Assembly (NCBI GenBank): GCA_009829735.1
Contig: CM020620.1
Location: 21,302,020-21,366,019, forward strand
Direction of reading: 5' to 3'
Source of the DNA: Pyropia yezoensis
Taxonomy: Eukaryota; Rhodophyta; Bangiophyceae; Bangiales; Bangiaceae
DNA length: 64,000 nucleotides
Part shown: positions 31,660 through 42,494 of the stretch, one piece after another
How positions within the stretch are numbered: position 1 is the first letter of the stretch
Layout of the letters: every line of letters begins with the position of its first letter
The notes under the pieces: model-generated
Seen by the model: the letters and a program-made list of their open reading frames with translations, nothing else
Told to the model about the DNA's origin: nothing
Databases searched by the model: none
Position numbers and translations under genes: made by a program

Positions 31660-32542
31660 GAGCAATCCCAGCGGTGTCGTTCTTAGGGCGACCCGTCACC
31701 TTTAGGGCAGGTTTTAGGGAAAGCGCCTTCCCAGCGGTGGATTTTTCAGGTCCACCGCAACCCCAAAAGTTGGGATAGGGAGGTGGCTCGCGCTATCATC
31801 GGTCATTACAGGGCGCGTCCGTCTGCTTTGCGGCACCGTGAAGGGCGCACGGACCCCCTTCTGTGCCCCTCTCCCGAGATGCTGCCAGACAACATTGTAC
31901 TTCCATTGCAATGCTATCCTAGAGACTCGACAAATCATACGGCTGCAGTGCCTTCCCAATCCTCGGGTGGGGCCTTCTGTTGCCGACGCCGGCAGCTGCT
32001 CGTCGGCCCCTCGGACGAATTTTTCATGGTCCGTCGGCCCCTCCTTTACGTACATAATCGATCCCCGCCACCGTCTCTCTTGTGTCTCTTTCTTTGGCGT
32101 TTGTTGCAATGGCTTCCGCCCCTTCCCCTTCTGCTTCCCCCCCGTTGCCTGCTGGACCCGCGCCAACCCTTCCTGGCTACGACAACACCTCCAAGAGAAC
32201 CGGCAAGAATGTAGAATGGTCCCAGGTGTGATGGTGGAAGGGTTGGGGAGGGGGGCGAGGGGGATTGGGAGGCCGCGACGACGAGTAGGGCAGGGCAGGC
32301 AACGCGGAGGGGCAGACATCCGTGGCGGCGTTGTGGGAGGATTGCTGTTGGCAGGGACAAAGTTGTTGGAATTGCTCAAGTACAGCACAACTTCTTCTGA
32401 CAGCATGTTTTAGGGTCATGCACCGCTGGGGGGGTCGCCTTTGCAGTCCATCTATAGTTTGGGGCTTGTCCACTCATCGTCCAGTGCGTGTTTTTGGGGC
32501 TGCCCTAAAAGTGCGGTTGGAGTCGCACCGCTGGGATTGCCC
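31660..32542. mobile_element. Non-autonomous TIR DNA transposon, 883 bp
   Basis: The left end GAGCAATCCCAGCGGTG is the reverse complement of the right end CACCGCTGGGATTGCCC with two mismatches, one of them at the outer end. Inside both ends CAGCGGTG recurs (31,732 and, inverted, about 32,420), as does CTTTTAGGGCA or its near copies, so the subterminal regions are also repeated. A clear target duplication is not visible. No transposase is encoded. An ORF starting at ATG 32,109 runs 40 codons to a CAG/GTGTGA that could be a splice donor. Superfamily uncertain. Confidence 0.6.
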
Positions 32543-33193
32543 TGAGTGGCACAGACCTTTCGGCTCAGTACGCTCGTGGTGAGATTTTTACAGCGATTTT
32601 AAAAGCACCCTGACCAGGTCCTATCAAGTACTACCCGTTACAATAGTGCGCTCTTAAAGCTGTAGGGCTGTGGATCGCGCCCCGTTTTTGCCAGGGCGCG
32701 GGATGGCGGCGCTGAAAGGCTCACCTTTGCGCTCTGGGGGCACCCTTACAGCTCCCCATGAGCGCGAAAGATTCTTTCTCACGAGAGTCCCCTTGACAGG
32801 TGTCGAAGTACTATTTACTTCGTTGCCGTCGACGAGCTGCTGGCTCGCGTTCGCTAGTCGCTGAAATGGCCATTCTTGTGGGATTAGCGAAAAGTGGTGG
32901 CCTTGAAAACCTCTGCTGGATGTCAGCGCACTCCGCGGTTGGTTTGAAGCCCTCGCAACGCCACGTGTGTTCTTCACGGGTCGTGCGCAGCCCACGGTTC
33001 AACTTTTTGAACGTCCATCACGGCAGGCCTGTCGGGGAGTACTGTACATACGTAGAGTTCCGCCCTCCTCCCTCCCAACGCCCGTTTTTTCTTCTCTTTG
33101 TTCCGTCCACCCCAGACCAGCCGTTTCCCCCTGCTATGATACACCGCACCACCGCACACGCCTCCCACCAACACCACCTCCCCCCACCACGCC
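32543..33193. other. No gene seen
   Basis: Transition from transposon-rich DNA into the GC island. A plus-strand frame opens at about 32,800 and continues into the island, but nothing in its first part is recognisable. The last 130 bp become pyrimidine-rich, like other leaders in the window. Confidence 0.35.
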
Positions 33194-33499
33194 ATGATGG
33201 ACCCCCCCGCCGACGGTCGCACCCCTTCCCGCCGCCACGCGGCGCGGCACGGGCACCGCACGGCCGCCGTCGGCGGGTGCGGCGCCCGCTGGAGGGGCGC
33301 TCGCCGCCCCCCTCCGCGCACCACCGCCGCCCGTCGGTGGTGTCTCGCCCGTGCCCGTCACCGCCAGCCACGCGTGTGGATGCGCTTGTGGAGGGGGCGG
33401 ATGGGGGTGGGGGGGGGGGCCGGCGCGACCCCCCCGCCCTCTCGCGTAACTCTCACCCCTCTGTATCCCCGCGCTCCCTCCCCCACGTCTTCGGCTTAA
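33194..33499 (+). CDS. Possible first exon, Arg/Pro-rich
   Basis: ATGATGGAC in a good context (CACGCCATGATGG) follows a long C/T-rich leader. The frame gives about 100 residues rich in Arg, Gly and Ala, without a domain. All three plus frames are open over much of this segment because GC is extreme, so the frame choice is weak. It may be the 5' exon of the gene at 34.2-35.5 kb. Confidence 0.2.
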   Translation: MMDPPADGRTPSRRHAARHGHRTAAVGGCGARWRGARRPPPRTTAARRWCLARARHRQPRVWMRLWRGRMGVGGGAGATPPPSRVTLTPLYPRAPSPTSSA

Positions 33500-34245
33500 G
33501 CCCTCTTTCCCTGGGCTCCCCCCACCGTGTGCCGCGGCGCTCCCCCCGCCTCACGCCTTCCGCCGGCCGCGCTCGGTGGTGGCCCTTTTTCAACCGCGCC
33601 GGCGGCCGCGCCCCTCTGGCTCGTGCCGCCGGCTCATCCCCCGTGCCATTGCCCCCTGCTCCCCGCCCCCACCACCGCTACTGCCACCACCACCACCAGC
33701 ACCGCTGCCGCTGCCGCTGTGCCGCTGTGCCGCCGTCGCTGTACCGCTGCCGCAGTCTCCAACTCCGCCTCCGTCCCGTCGCTGCTGCTATGGCGCGGCG
33801 GCCCCGTCCGCCATCCCACTACCTGCGGAGGGGTGCCCCGCGGAAGCGCACCGCCGGCCGCGCCGCCCCTCCGCCGCACCGCGTCGTGCCGCTCGCGGTC
33901 CCACGCACGGTGGTGGGGCAGAGGGGACGCGCTCTCCCTCCCCTCATCGCCATAAAGCGGCTGCGGGAACCCTCCTAGGCGCGTGACAGCCCCAGGCGGC
34001 CGTGACGTCGTCTACTCCCCTCCTTCCTCCACCCACCCCCCTCATCCTGCCTCTTCTCTTCCCCGCAGCTCTCCGCTTCCACCCCCCTCCCCCCTTTCCT
34101 CTGTGTTGCTTGACCCCTGGCAGCCGTCGCTGGCGTCCGCTCCCCCTACCTCCCCTACACCCCCCCCCAAACTTTGCCAACCCACTCTCCCACCCCCCCC
34201 AGGCACACGCCCCGCTGCCGCTCGCGGGCGGTCGCGGTCACGGCC
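33500..34245. other. C/T-rich stretch, possible introns or leader
   Basis: A mix of polypyrimidine runs with AG ends (CTTCCCCGCAG near 34,070; CCCTGGCAG near 34,123) that would serve as 3' splice sites, and Ala/Pro/His-rich frames. No specific structure can be fixed. Confidence 0.3.
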
Positions 34246-35193
34246 ATGGCGACGGCCACGCCGGTGCACCCCCGCCCGCCGGCGGCGGCCCCTCCCCCCC
34301 CCACGCCACTGCCGGCGTGTGCCCCCTGGCCAACGCCCCCGCCGCCGCGTCACGGGCCGCCACGACCTCGGACGCCTGGCGCCCTACTCGGGTCGGCCGC
34401 CGGTGCCGTCTCTGCTGCCCGCACCCGCCTCGCAGCCACCGCCCCGCGCCCGTCGACGGCCCACGCCGGCGCCTCGTCCCCGGCAGTCGGCCGGCTGTCG
34501 TACACCCCCGGCGGCGGCGGCGGTGGCGGCAGCGGCCGAGGCGGCATCGGTGGTGCTACCGCTGGTGGGGGTGGCGGTGCGACGGTCACCACCCCCCCCC
34601 CCCCGCCCCTCCCGCTGTGTCCCCCCCCCACGCCCGGCACCCTCTACGCGTCGGCCGCCTGGGCCGCCTACGCCGCCCGCAAGGGCCTCCACCCCCGCCC
34701 CCCCCCCCTGTCGGCCGGCCGCGGGGCGACGGCCGGCACCCCCCCCGGCGGCGCCGCCGGCGGCGGCGGGCGGGGTGGGCGGCCGCGGCGGGGGGGGCGG
34801 CCGCGGCGGACGCTGGGCGGGCCCCCCACCCCCGCGGCGCGCGTGCGGGTGCCGCCGTCCCCCGCCGCCGCACGGGTGCCGCTCCCCCCTGCCACGGCGG
34901 TGGCGGTGGCCATCGCGGCGGCTGGGGTGGCCGGGGGGGGGGGGGGGACCCCCCCCCCGTTGCCCGCCCCCGCCCGGCGGGTGCGCGCCCGCCAGACGCC
35001 GCCGCCGCCGCGCTCCGCGGCGCGGGTAGGGGGGGGGGGCGGGGGGGGTGGGACCCCCGCGCCGGGGCCTCGTCGGATTGCCCGGCAGCTGTGGGGGGGC
35101 ACCGCCGGCAGCGGCGGCAGTGGCGGCGGCGGCGGCGGTTATGGCGGCGGCAGCGGCTGGGGCGGCGGGCGTGGCCACTGCACTTCTGACGCC

Positions 35194-35225
<32 letters not shown>

Positions 35226-35511
35226 CGTCACCAGGCCGCCACCGCCGCCGCCGCCATCGACGCCCAGTGATGGCGGGGCGGTGGCGGTGCGGCTGCCGCC
35301 CCTGACGCCCGCGGCGCGCCGGGCGGGCTCGCCGCCGCCGCGCCCCCGCCCGCCGTCGACGCCCGTGTGGCACGGCGGGACGCCGCCGGCGCGGCCGCCC
35401 GCAACGCCCGCCGGGTCGCCGGCGCTCGCCACCGCCGCGCGGGCGGCGGTGGCGCGGCGCATTGGCTGCGCCGCCTGCTTTCGGGGGTGGGGATGCGGGG
35501 GGGGATGCTAA
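34246..35511 (+). CDS. Hypothetical 421-aa Ala/Gly/Pro-rich protein
   Basis: ATG 34,246 stands in an ideal context (GGCCATGGCG) after a long pyrimidine tract. The product is very low-complexity, with Pro, Gly and Ala stretches. Two related segments stand out, LGSAAGAVSAARTRLA and YASAAWAAYAARKGLHPRP, followed by Gly-rich stretches and a final part with GSPALATAARAAVARRI. I recognise no family. Local GC is extreme, so all frames stay open; this one is preferred for its start context and repeated segment. It may be a disordered host protein or non-coding. Confidence 0.35.
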
Positions 35512-35745
35512 AGAAGGGGGCGGGGGGGTGGGGGGGGCGGGGGGCGGGCGCCCACCTCACCGCGCAGTGGCAGCGCGGGCCATTGCCCGTCTCGGCGCAG
35601 GCGCACGTGGCTCCCCGTCGCGCTGCCTGGGGCGGACCCCTTTGGGTCTGGCGGCGCGCTCCACCCCGGGGAGGCGCCGGCGCGGGTCGAGCGGCGCACC
35701 CCACCCTCCCCCCATCGTCCCTTTTGGTATCTTCTGGCACCCACC

Positions 35746-36261
35746 ATGCCCCCCCGCAAGGCGGTCCGTCGCTGTGGCAGCAGAGCTCGCAGTGGCTGGC
35801 GCGAGCGGTCGGCGGGCGGACGGCATGACCTCAGTTGGGCAAGCGCACAGGTTTCCCGCCTTCCAAACCCGTCCCTGCCGCTCCATGTCGTCGCGTCGCC
35901 GTGGCGGCCGTGGCGGCTGAGGCGAAGCGATACCCAGATTAGGGAGGGGGGTTGGAAAGATGCGGGAAGGCGGGCTGCGCGGTGTTCTCTGTGTATCTGG
36001 CGCGGGCCAAGTGCCCCACGGCTGCAGTGGGTGGCCGGACGGCGAGGGGCCACGGGGCGTGGAGTGACGACAGAGGGAACCGACGCTGCAGTGAGTGCCT
36101 TGGGCACCTTCGAGGGTGGGTCGAGCGGGGCGGGTCGAGCGGGACGGAGAGAACAAACGAGAAAACAAGTGACCAGTCGGTGGCTTTGCGTAAAATATGT
36201 GCAGGCGGTCTACGAAGCTCCGCCGAGCGTCGCCCGGCAAAAAAGAAAAAAAAATAAGTAG
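35746..36261 (+). CDS. Hypothetical 171-aa ORF
   Basis: Starts CACCATGCC and encodes an Arg/Ser/Gly-rich product ending in a Lys-rich tail (RQKRKKNK) at an A-rich stretch. There is no domain, and a competing minus-strand frame of 260 codons overlaps it. The support is only start context and length. Confidence 0.2.
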   Translation: MPPRKAVRRCGSRARSGWRERSAGGRHDLSWASAQVSRLPNPSLPLHVVASPWRPWRLRRSDTQIREGGWKDAGRRAARCSLCIWRGPSAPRLQWVAGRRGATGRGVTTEGTDAAVSALGTFEGGSSGAGRAGRREQTRKQVTSRWLCVKYVQAVYEAPPSVARQKRKKNK

Positions 36262-36335
36262 GGAGACAAGAGAGCAAGCAGCGGCCAAGAGCACACACCT
36301 AAGGTGGGGTCCACCAGCAAAACGGGCAGAGGAGT

Positions 36336-36959
36336 TCAAACAAACACCCGCACCCGCGTGGGCGCCCGTCCCCCCGCCGCCCCTCCCCGCGGCCGCAGGG
36401 CCGGCTCATCCCGGGCGTGGTGCCAAAAGAGCGCGTGGTCGGCGCCCGCCGCCCCCCCTCCCGCTCGTGCGGCGGCGGCCCCCCCAGATGATGGATGCCG
36501 CAACCGCGACGCGCGGAGGCGCCGCAGTTCCGCCTCGCCCGCCCCGTCACCGTCACCGTCACCGTCGGCGGCAGCGTCCATACCGCCGCCGCCACGCAGG
36601 CGGGGGACGGCGCCGGGCACGGCCCACGGCCCGGCGCCAGCCGTCGACGCCCCGGCGCCCGCAGCAGCACGTGGGAAGGATGGCGGCGCCGCCGGGGGGG
36701 CGGCCTGCAGCACCAGCGCGACCGACCAGTGGCAGTCGGGGGAGCAAAAGGAGCCATCGTCGAGGGGGCCCCAGGAGGAGGCACCCAGGGCCGCCGAGCA
36801 GTTGGCACACGTAGGGGCGCGACCGCCACCACCCCGGCGGGAGGAGGTGGTCGACGTCGTTGTCCATGGGGGGTGGCACGGGTACGTGGCGCCGCCGCCC
36901 GCCGCCGAGGTGGTGGAGGAGCCACTCAGCGATGACGCGGTCCGTTCTTGGGGAATCAT
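36336..36959 (-). CDS. 207-aa protein with MYND/FCS-like Cys cluster
   Basis: ATG 36,959 follows a striking C/T-only leader. After a Ser/Thr/Gly-rich N-terminus (1-46) comes CANCSAALG, then DDGSFCSPDCHWSV, giving C-X2-C-X17-C-X3-C. The FCS..C half resembles FCS or MYND-type treble-clef zinc sites, which usually mediate protein or RNA contacts. Only four Cys are in the core, so a single zinc is likely. The C-terminal half is Ala/Gly/Asp-rich, with DGDGDGDGAGEAELRRLRAS. No catalytic motif. The frame is favoured by its clean ATG, the Cys spacing and the leader. Function unknown. Confidence 0.5.
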   Translation of the reverse strand: MIPQERTASSLSGSSTTSAAGGGATYPCHPPWTTTSTTSSRRGGGGRAPTCANCSAALGASSWGPLDDGSFCSPDCHWSVALVLQAAPPAAPPSFPRAAAGAGASTAGAGPWAVPGAVPRLRGGGGMDAAADGDGDGDGAGEAELRRLRASRLRHPSSGGAAAARAGGGAAGADHALFWHHARDEPALRPRGGAAGGRAPTRVRVFV

Positions 36960-37110
36960 GGTTGGGGAGGGAGAGGGGGGGGTGAGGGGGGGATAGGGGG
37001 AAGGAGAGAGGGGGAGAGCGTCAGCGGAGAGAGGGTCACGGGTATGGACAGAGAGACCGGGGACAGAGATTGGGCGGGAAGGTCACCTTGAGAGGGAGGG
37101 GTGGGACTGG
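36960..37110 (-). promoter_or_regulatory. Pyrimidine-rich leader of the Cys-cluster gene
   Basis: On the minus strand this segment is almost entirely C and T (runs such as CCCCCCTCTCCCTCCCC) and ends 4 bases before ATG 36,959. Similar tracts precede the other likely host starts in the window. Confidence 0.4.
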
Positions 37111-39163
37111 GGATGCGACTCAATGCAAAGGCGACGGCTGCACGCGATGCAACTGCCCACAGTGACACGCCGCTAACATAGTGCACTGGAACCACGAGGT
37201 GCCCGAGTCCACCGCCGGCGATGCTGAGTGTCCTCTCCAGCAGACCAGTTCTTCCCCCCCCCGCTGGCGGGAAGGGTGGCCACAACCATGACCGCCACAG
37301 GCTGCGGCAGTGGCCCACCGCCGACGCGGCGGCGCGCCGCCGCCCCCGTCGCGTCGCCACCGCCGGCCCGCGGGGAGGGCGGCGGCCCCGGCGGGGAGGG
37401 CGGGGGGCCCCAGACGCAGAGCGGGCAGACGCCATCGGCCCACGGGCGGCCGCGTTTGCACGAGAAACCCCCCCCTCCAGGTGCCAGCGCGCGTTCCATG
37501 GCCCCGACGCCCGTCTTCCATCCCGCTCCTCCTGCGACCCTCTGCGACCCTCCCCACCCACAAGCCGACACGACCCGTCAGACGCGCACGGGCAGGCAGC
37601 CAATTGCAGACCGCCGCGGGATGCGGTCGGGACGGGAAATCGTACAGTAAATAGGGACGGTCCCTCTTTTCTTTTTTCTTTCGTCACCCCTCCTCTTTCT
37701 GCGCTGGCAAAGAGGCAGAGAGTCAGTCAGATGGGGGGCGAGCGCTGCACCACAGCTCCTGTCGCGTCGAGAGCGGAAGAAACAGCGGGGGAGAGAAAAG
37801 ACCTTTGCCCTCGGGATATTTTGGTGCTGCCGCGCCCCCCTCTCCTCCAGAAGGCGGAAGGATGGAGGCCAGGAGAGAGGATATGGAGCACCGCCTGGAG
37901 GGGTGTGGAGGGCCAGATCCGTCCAGGCGAAGCGTGGCCGCACGAGATTGGACGAGGGGGGCGTGCAAACGGTGGTGGCAGCAAAGAACAGCCGCAGGTG
38001 GCGCACCGGCAGCTGAGATGCGGCGGACCGCCGCACTGATTGGGTCAATCGACCGGGGATGCCTCCTGTGGCGGCGAGTGGAGGGTGACAACCCCGTCGT
38101 TGAAGTGGGGGATCTTTTCTGTGCCTCGTAAGCCACCATCTCATGGCATGTTGTATGTCTAATTACTGAATGCTAGTATGGTTGTATCAAGTCGTGTCCT
38201 ATGACATTGATCCAAATATTGTAGTGTATGTCTTCGCAGTTCATTTTCAAGCGGGGGTGACTTACGATGTTTGCACGCGGCTGAAATGTATTCCAAATTG
38301 CAAGCTAAGCCCTGACAATGTGGTTGCCACTCAGCCGACTGAGAACAGTTCGTGATTCGTGATAGGAAGGTTCAATATCGCCGTGCTGCTTGCCCTGGCC
38401 AGTTACTTTTTCCGTGAAGGAAGGGAGAGAGGTGGCTCGCTGCCTGTTTGTGCACGTTTCTCGTGCGACGCTTCCTGATCATCGTTAGTCACTTGGTTGT
38501 CACGCCTGGATCGATCAGTGCAAGTAAGTCCAGGCGAGGCTATATCATTTACTCGACAACCCGAGGAACCCCCCCTCCTGTGCTACTATTTCTTCTCCAG
38601 TGTACCGCGCCATGTAAGACTGTGCAAGATCGGCCGGACAGGTTTCCAGAAGTCTTTCTACACAGACTGAGTTGGCGCGACCTCAGTTTTTCACTACCTG
38701 TCGACTGAGAGAGGCTCGAGAGCGAAAGAATGCCTCGAAAACGGTTTCTAGACTCTTTCAATGGGACCGTTGCACACATGCCTGGATCGCGATGAGCCTC
38801 GAGCTATAGGTCGCAAAAAACCCAGTGAGCGGGTGGTTGCAACGCAGTAACTTTGGTGCGAAGCACGCTCCCCAGGAGGAAGATCTAGGGCCGCCAAGTC
38901 AGTGCTAGGCGGGGGGCCTGGCAACATGGAATCGAGTTGAGTTTTGAGCTGCACGCCGGCAGTTTTGCGCACGGCATGCTCGCGCGGCGTGATTTACGGT
39001 GTGCCATGCCTACACGCCGCAGTATTCTTAGCGTGCACGACGGCGTGGTCTAGTACAGAAGCAGGATACCTTCAAGGGAAAGTCCCAGCAGCTGATCCCG
39101 ATCCAAGCGAATTACCGCGAATGGCGTCGCCCCGCGGGCCCCTGCGGCGAAGTCTGCGGCTAT
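37111..39163. other. No gene I can support
   Basis: Between the Cys-cluster gene and the inverted repeat. 37.1-38.1 kb is GC-rich with overlapping open frames on both strands (up to 272 codons), none with a domain or a dominant frame. From about 38.15 kb composition drops and frames become short. There may be exons here, but I cannot place them. Confidence 0.35.
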
Positions 39164-39421
39164 GGCGGTTGTTCCTGTCAAGCGGGGCTCGATTTCTTCG
39201 CGAGGGTCCTCGCACGCTTCTTGGGCGCTGTCCTCAGAGCACGTGTCCGTATCAGTGGGACGCAGGCCGCTGCGCGTCCGTGCCGCGCGGGGTGGCTCCG
39301 CCTCTACTTGCGAGGCGGCGCTGCAAGTGTGTGGCTCTCCCCCCTAATCCCATGCCTAATATCGAAGAGATCATATTTGGGACCTCTCCTTACAGGCCCT
39401 GCCGAGCCAGCTACTGGCAAC

Positions 39422-39643
39422 ATGGATGAGCTCTTTGTATTGTGGAGCAAGACGCTGTGTACCTTCCAGATTCAAGGTGAGTCAGCCGCTGTCTCACGGT
39501 GTCTGCCGGCCGCACGACAGCAGCCATCGACAGCCCACCACGACCTGTCGAAAGGCGTCAGTGTCAGCACCCATGAAGAGCCGCATCTGCTACAGCTGGC
39601 GAGTCCGTTAGAGTGTCCTCGCTGCAGCATTCCAGCGATGTGA
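39422..39643 (+). CDS. Possible 73-aa ORF/exon in left arm
   Basis: ATG GAT GAG encodes MDELFVLWSKTLCTFQIQ, ending at AAG/GTGAGT, a perfect splice donor (39,475-39,480). Read without splicing, the frame runs to 39,643. The protein is unchanged in the right arm, whereas other arm positions vary. No family recognised. Confidence 0.3.
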   Translation: MDELFVLWSKTLCTFQIQGESAAVSRCLPAARQQPSTAHHDLSKGVSVSTHEEPHLLQLASPLECPRCSIPAM

Positions 39644-41918
39644 CTGGCTAGCCGGCTGGCCGATTCGGTCGCCTCGATCGAACCGGGCTTACACGCCTCT
39701 CAGACCTGCGGACCGACTGGCGTCAGGGGCCGGCTGGGGCGGCGCACTAGGCGCCGCACGCCGGACCCCTTCGTTTGGAGCAAACTGGGGATGCACTCCT
39801 TTAGTGCATACGCCCGCCCATGCTTTGTTCCGAGAGCCATGCTTTGTTTTTGGGCCGTTTTGTGGCTACCGGCGACGCGACGGGGAAACGCATGCGTTGG
39901 GGCACCTCGGGTGCCCCGACGCGAGTATATAGTGCGTGGGTGTCGGCGCTACCGGAGGAGACCGGAGGGGCGACCACAGACACAGACCAAAGACGACCTT
40001 AACCCTTTGGACCCCCTCGATCACCACCGACATCGCGCCGTCCTCTTCCCCAGACCCACCACCGTCACCACTCCTATCCTCTTCCCCGCACCCTGTCGCC
40101 CTTTTGGCTGGCACGGATCGCTGAAACCATCACGAGTACTTTGAGGGCTGCCCAAGTGTGGGTGGTTCCTCACACTTGGACACAATGGAGTTGGTGATCA
40201 CACGTGTTGCCTGGTGTCAGCTTGCCACGCTCGCACCGAGCTGCTGCTCTCAGTTCAAAAACGGACCAATGGTATTTCACAGAGTGATGATCTCTGATCG
40301 CTGGTTGGCCTGGGATAGCAGATAAAATGGAGATAAGATGCTTCCTCATTGGAAGATGCGATTTTCTTCGCCCCAAGGCATGGAGCGCTGGCCACCCTCC
40401 CTTGCCTTCCCGTCCACCGCCGCCCACCCCCCTTGACCTCCCCCGATCGGCCCCTAAAGCGAAGCAGGGAATAGAATTTTTCGTGAACCCCCCCCCCACC
40501 TACCCCTTCCCGTGTTCCAATCCGAATTAAACTCTCCCGCATATTTCTCCCGACCCCCAAGAGTCCGAAACCACCCGCGTTTTCCTTCCCGCCCACGGTG
40601 GCGTCGACGGGAGGTAATCGATAGGCGTCCGTTTAATGGAGGGGTTGGGAGGGAGCTGGACGTTCCGTGGGTGGTGTCGAGGGCATGTTCGACAGGGGAG
40701 CAGGCCTTCGTAGGGGAGTCCTGCCAACCGATTAGCTCATTACTCTCACCCGCACCGTCAGTCGTAATACTGCCTTTGTGCGCCTCCTCCCCCATCCCGA
40801 ACATTACAGCTCACCCCCCATCCAACAGGTAAAAGCAGCCCCCACGAGGTCCCTTCCGAGTTGCGACGCCTTCGAGATGCATGAAATTTGGTCGTAACTG
40901 CTGCCGGCCGATTCGCGGCGAAGCGATAATTGGCTTTCAGCAACAGCCTCCACAGTCGCGTGTCACTAAGCAGGCCCAGGTACCGGAGTCAAGAACGTTT
41001 TACAGGTGAGCTGTGGTTATGAGACGGTACGGCGGCCGTGCGGAACCATGGCACAGGCGAGACGTCAGGCGAACACGACAGAGTGGCGCTAAACGGGCAC
41101 CCAGGCACCATCGCTGGACTGTCTACCCAGCGGAATGGCGAGTCCTTGTTGCGTGGAGGGCACGCATCGTATAATGCGGCACGAGTGAGGATCACATATT
41201 CGCTGTTCAGCACGGTCTCGCCGCGTTCCAGCCGGTGAAGAGAAGGGTGCTTGCGGCACGATGGCATGCGCGGGACTGCGCGACCGACCATAGAGGGGGT
41301 GTAGCGGGGTGAGCTGCTGGCACGAACGGGAGGGTGGGCTTTGGGGAGGAGACTTTTGACGGGGTTGCCTCTACATGCGGCGCGCAGTGAGGAACCACTT
41401 GCAAGCTTGGGCAGCCCTCAAAGCACTCGTGATGGTGTCAGCGATCCGTGCCAGCCAAAAGGGCGACAGGGTGCGGGGAAGAGGATAGGAGTGGTGACGG
41501 TGGTGGGTCTGGGGAAGAGGACGGCGCGATGTCGGTGGTGATCGAGGGGGTCCAAAGGGTTAAGGTCGTCTTTGGTCTGTGTCTGTGGTCGCCCCTCCGG
41601 TCTCCTCCGGTAGCGCCGACACCCACGCACTATATACTCGCGTCGGGGCACCCGAGGTGCCCCAACGCATGCGTTTCCCCGTCGCGTCGCCGGTAGCCAC
41701 AAAACGGCCCAAAAACAAAGCATGGCTCTCGGAACAAAGCATGGGCGGGCGTATGCACTAAAGGAGTGCATCCCCAGTTTGCTCCAAACGAAGGGGTCCG
41801 GCGTGCGGCGCCTAGTGCGCCGCCCCAGCCGGCCCCTGACGCCAGTCGGTCCGCAGGTCTGAGAGGCGTGTAAGCCCGGTTCGATCGAGGCGACCGAATC
41901 GGCCAGCCGGCTAGCCAG

Positions 41919-42140
41919 TCACATCGCTGGAATGCTGCAGCGAGGACACTCTAACGGACTCGCCAGCTGTAGCAGATGCGGCTCTTCATGGGTGCTGACA
42001 CTGACGCCTTTCGACAGGTCGTGGTGGGCTGTCGATGGCTGCTGTCGTGCGGCCGGCAGACACCGTGAGACAGCGGCTGACTCACCTTGAATCTGGAAGG
42101 TACACAGCGTCTTGCTCCACAATACAAAGAGCTCATCCAT
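41919..42140 (-). CDS. Same 73-aa ORF/exon in right arm
   Basis: Mirror copy of the frame at 39,422-39,643, with the same protein sequence and the same AAG/GTGAGT donor. Upstream of it the right arm has an in-frame TAA (TCATAACTGG) where the left arm reads through. Confidence 0.3.
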   Translation of the reverse strand: MDELFVLWSKTLCTFQIQGESAAVSRCLPAARQQPSTAHHDLSKGVSVSTHEEPHLLQLASPLECPRCSIPAM

Positions 42141-42393
42141 GTTGCCAGTAGCTGGCTCGGCAGGGCCTGTAAGGAGAGGTCCCAGTTATGATCTCTTCGA
42201 TATTAGGCATGGGATTAGGGGGAAGAGCCACACACTTGCAGCGCCGCCTCGCAAGTAGAGGCGGAGCCACCCCGCGCGGCACGGACGCGCAGCGGCCTGC
42301 GTCCCACTGATACGGACACGTGCTCTGAGGACAGCGCCCAAGAAGCGTGCGAGGACCCTCGCGAAGAAATCGAGCCCCGCTTGACAGGAACAA

Positions 42394-42407
42394 CCGCCGT
42401 CGCCGCC

Positions 42408-42441
<34 letters not shown>

Positions 42442-42494
42442 CCACCGCCGCCGCCGCCACCACCGCCGCCGTCACCACCAAGGCCGCCGCCGTT
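42394..42494 (+). repeat. GCC/ACC trinucleotide microsatellite
   Basis: About 100 bp of imperfect (CCG/CCA)n directly at the outer edge of the right inverted-repeat arm. Frames here give only homopolymeric Gly, Ala, Thr or Pro. Confidence 0.9.

Larger units (their letters stand above)
39164..42398. repeat. Large inverted repeat: 993-bp arms, 1.25-kb spacer
   Basis: The left arm (39,164-40,156) reads GGCGGTTGTTCCTGTCAAGC... to ...TTTGAGGGCTGCCCAAG. The right arm (41,406-42,398) is its near-exact reverse complement, with only scattered differences (for example CATATTTGGG against CATAACTGGG, and CTGAAACC against CTGACACC). Weaker symmetry (GTGGTTCCTCAC) extends a little into the spacer. No target duplication is visible, and the right arm abuts a GCC microsatellite. 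It may be a foldback-type element or an inverted segmental duplication. Confidence 0.93.

Noticed and set aside
34384-35373. A long minus-strand frame opposite the 421-aa ORF
   Set aside because: Low-complexity Arg/Gly/Pro composition, no start signal; compositional shadow.
39164-42398. LTR pair of a retrotransposon
   Set aside because: The two copies are in opposite orientation, lack TG...CA ends and enclose no gag or pol.
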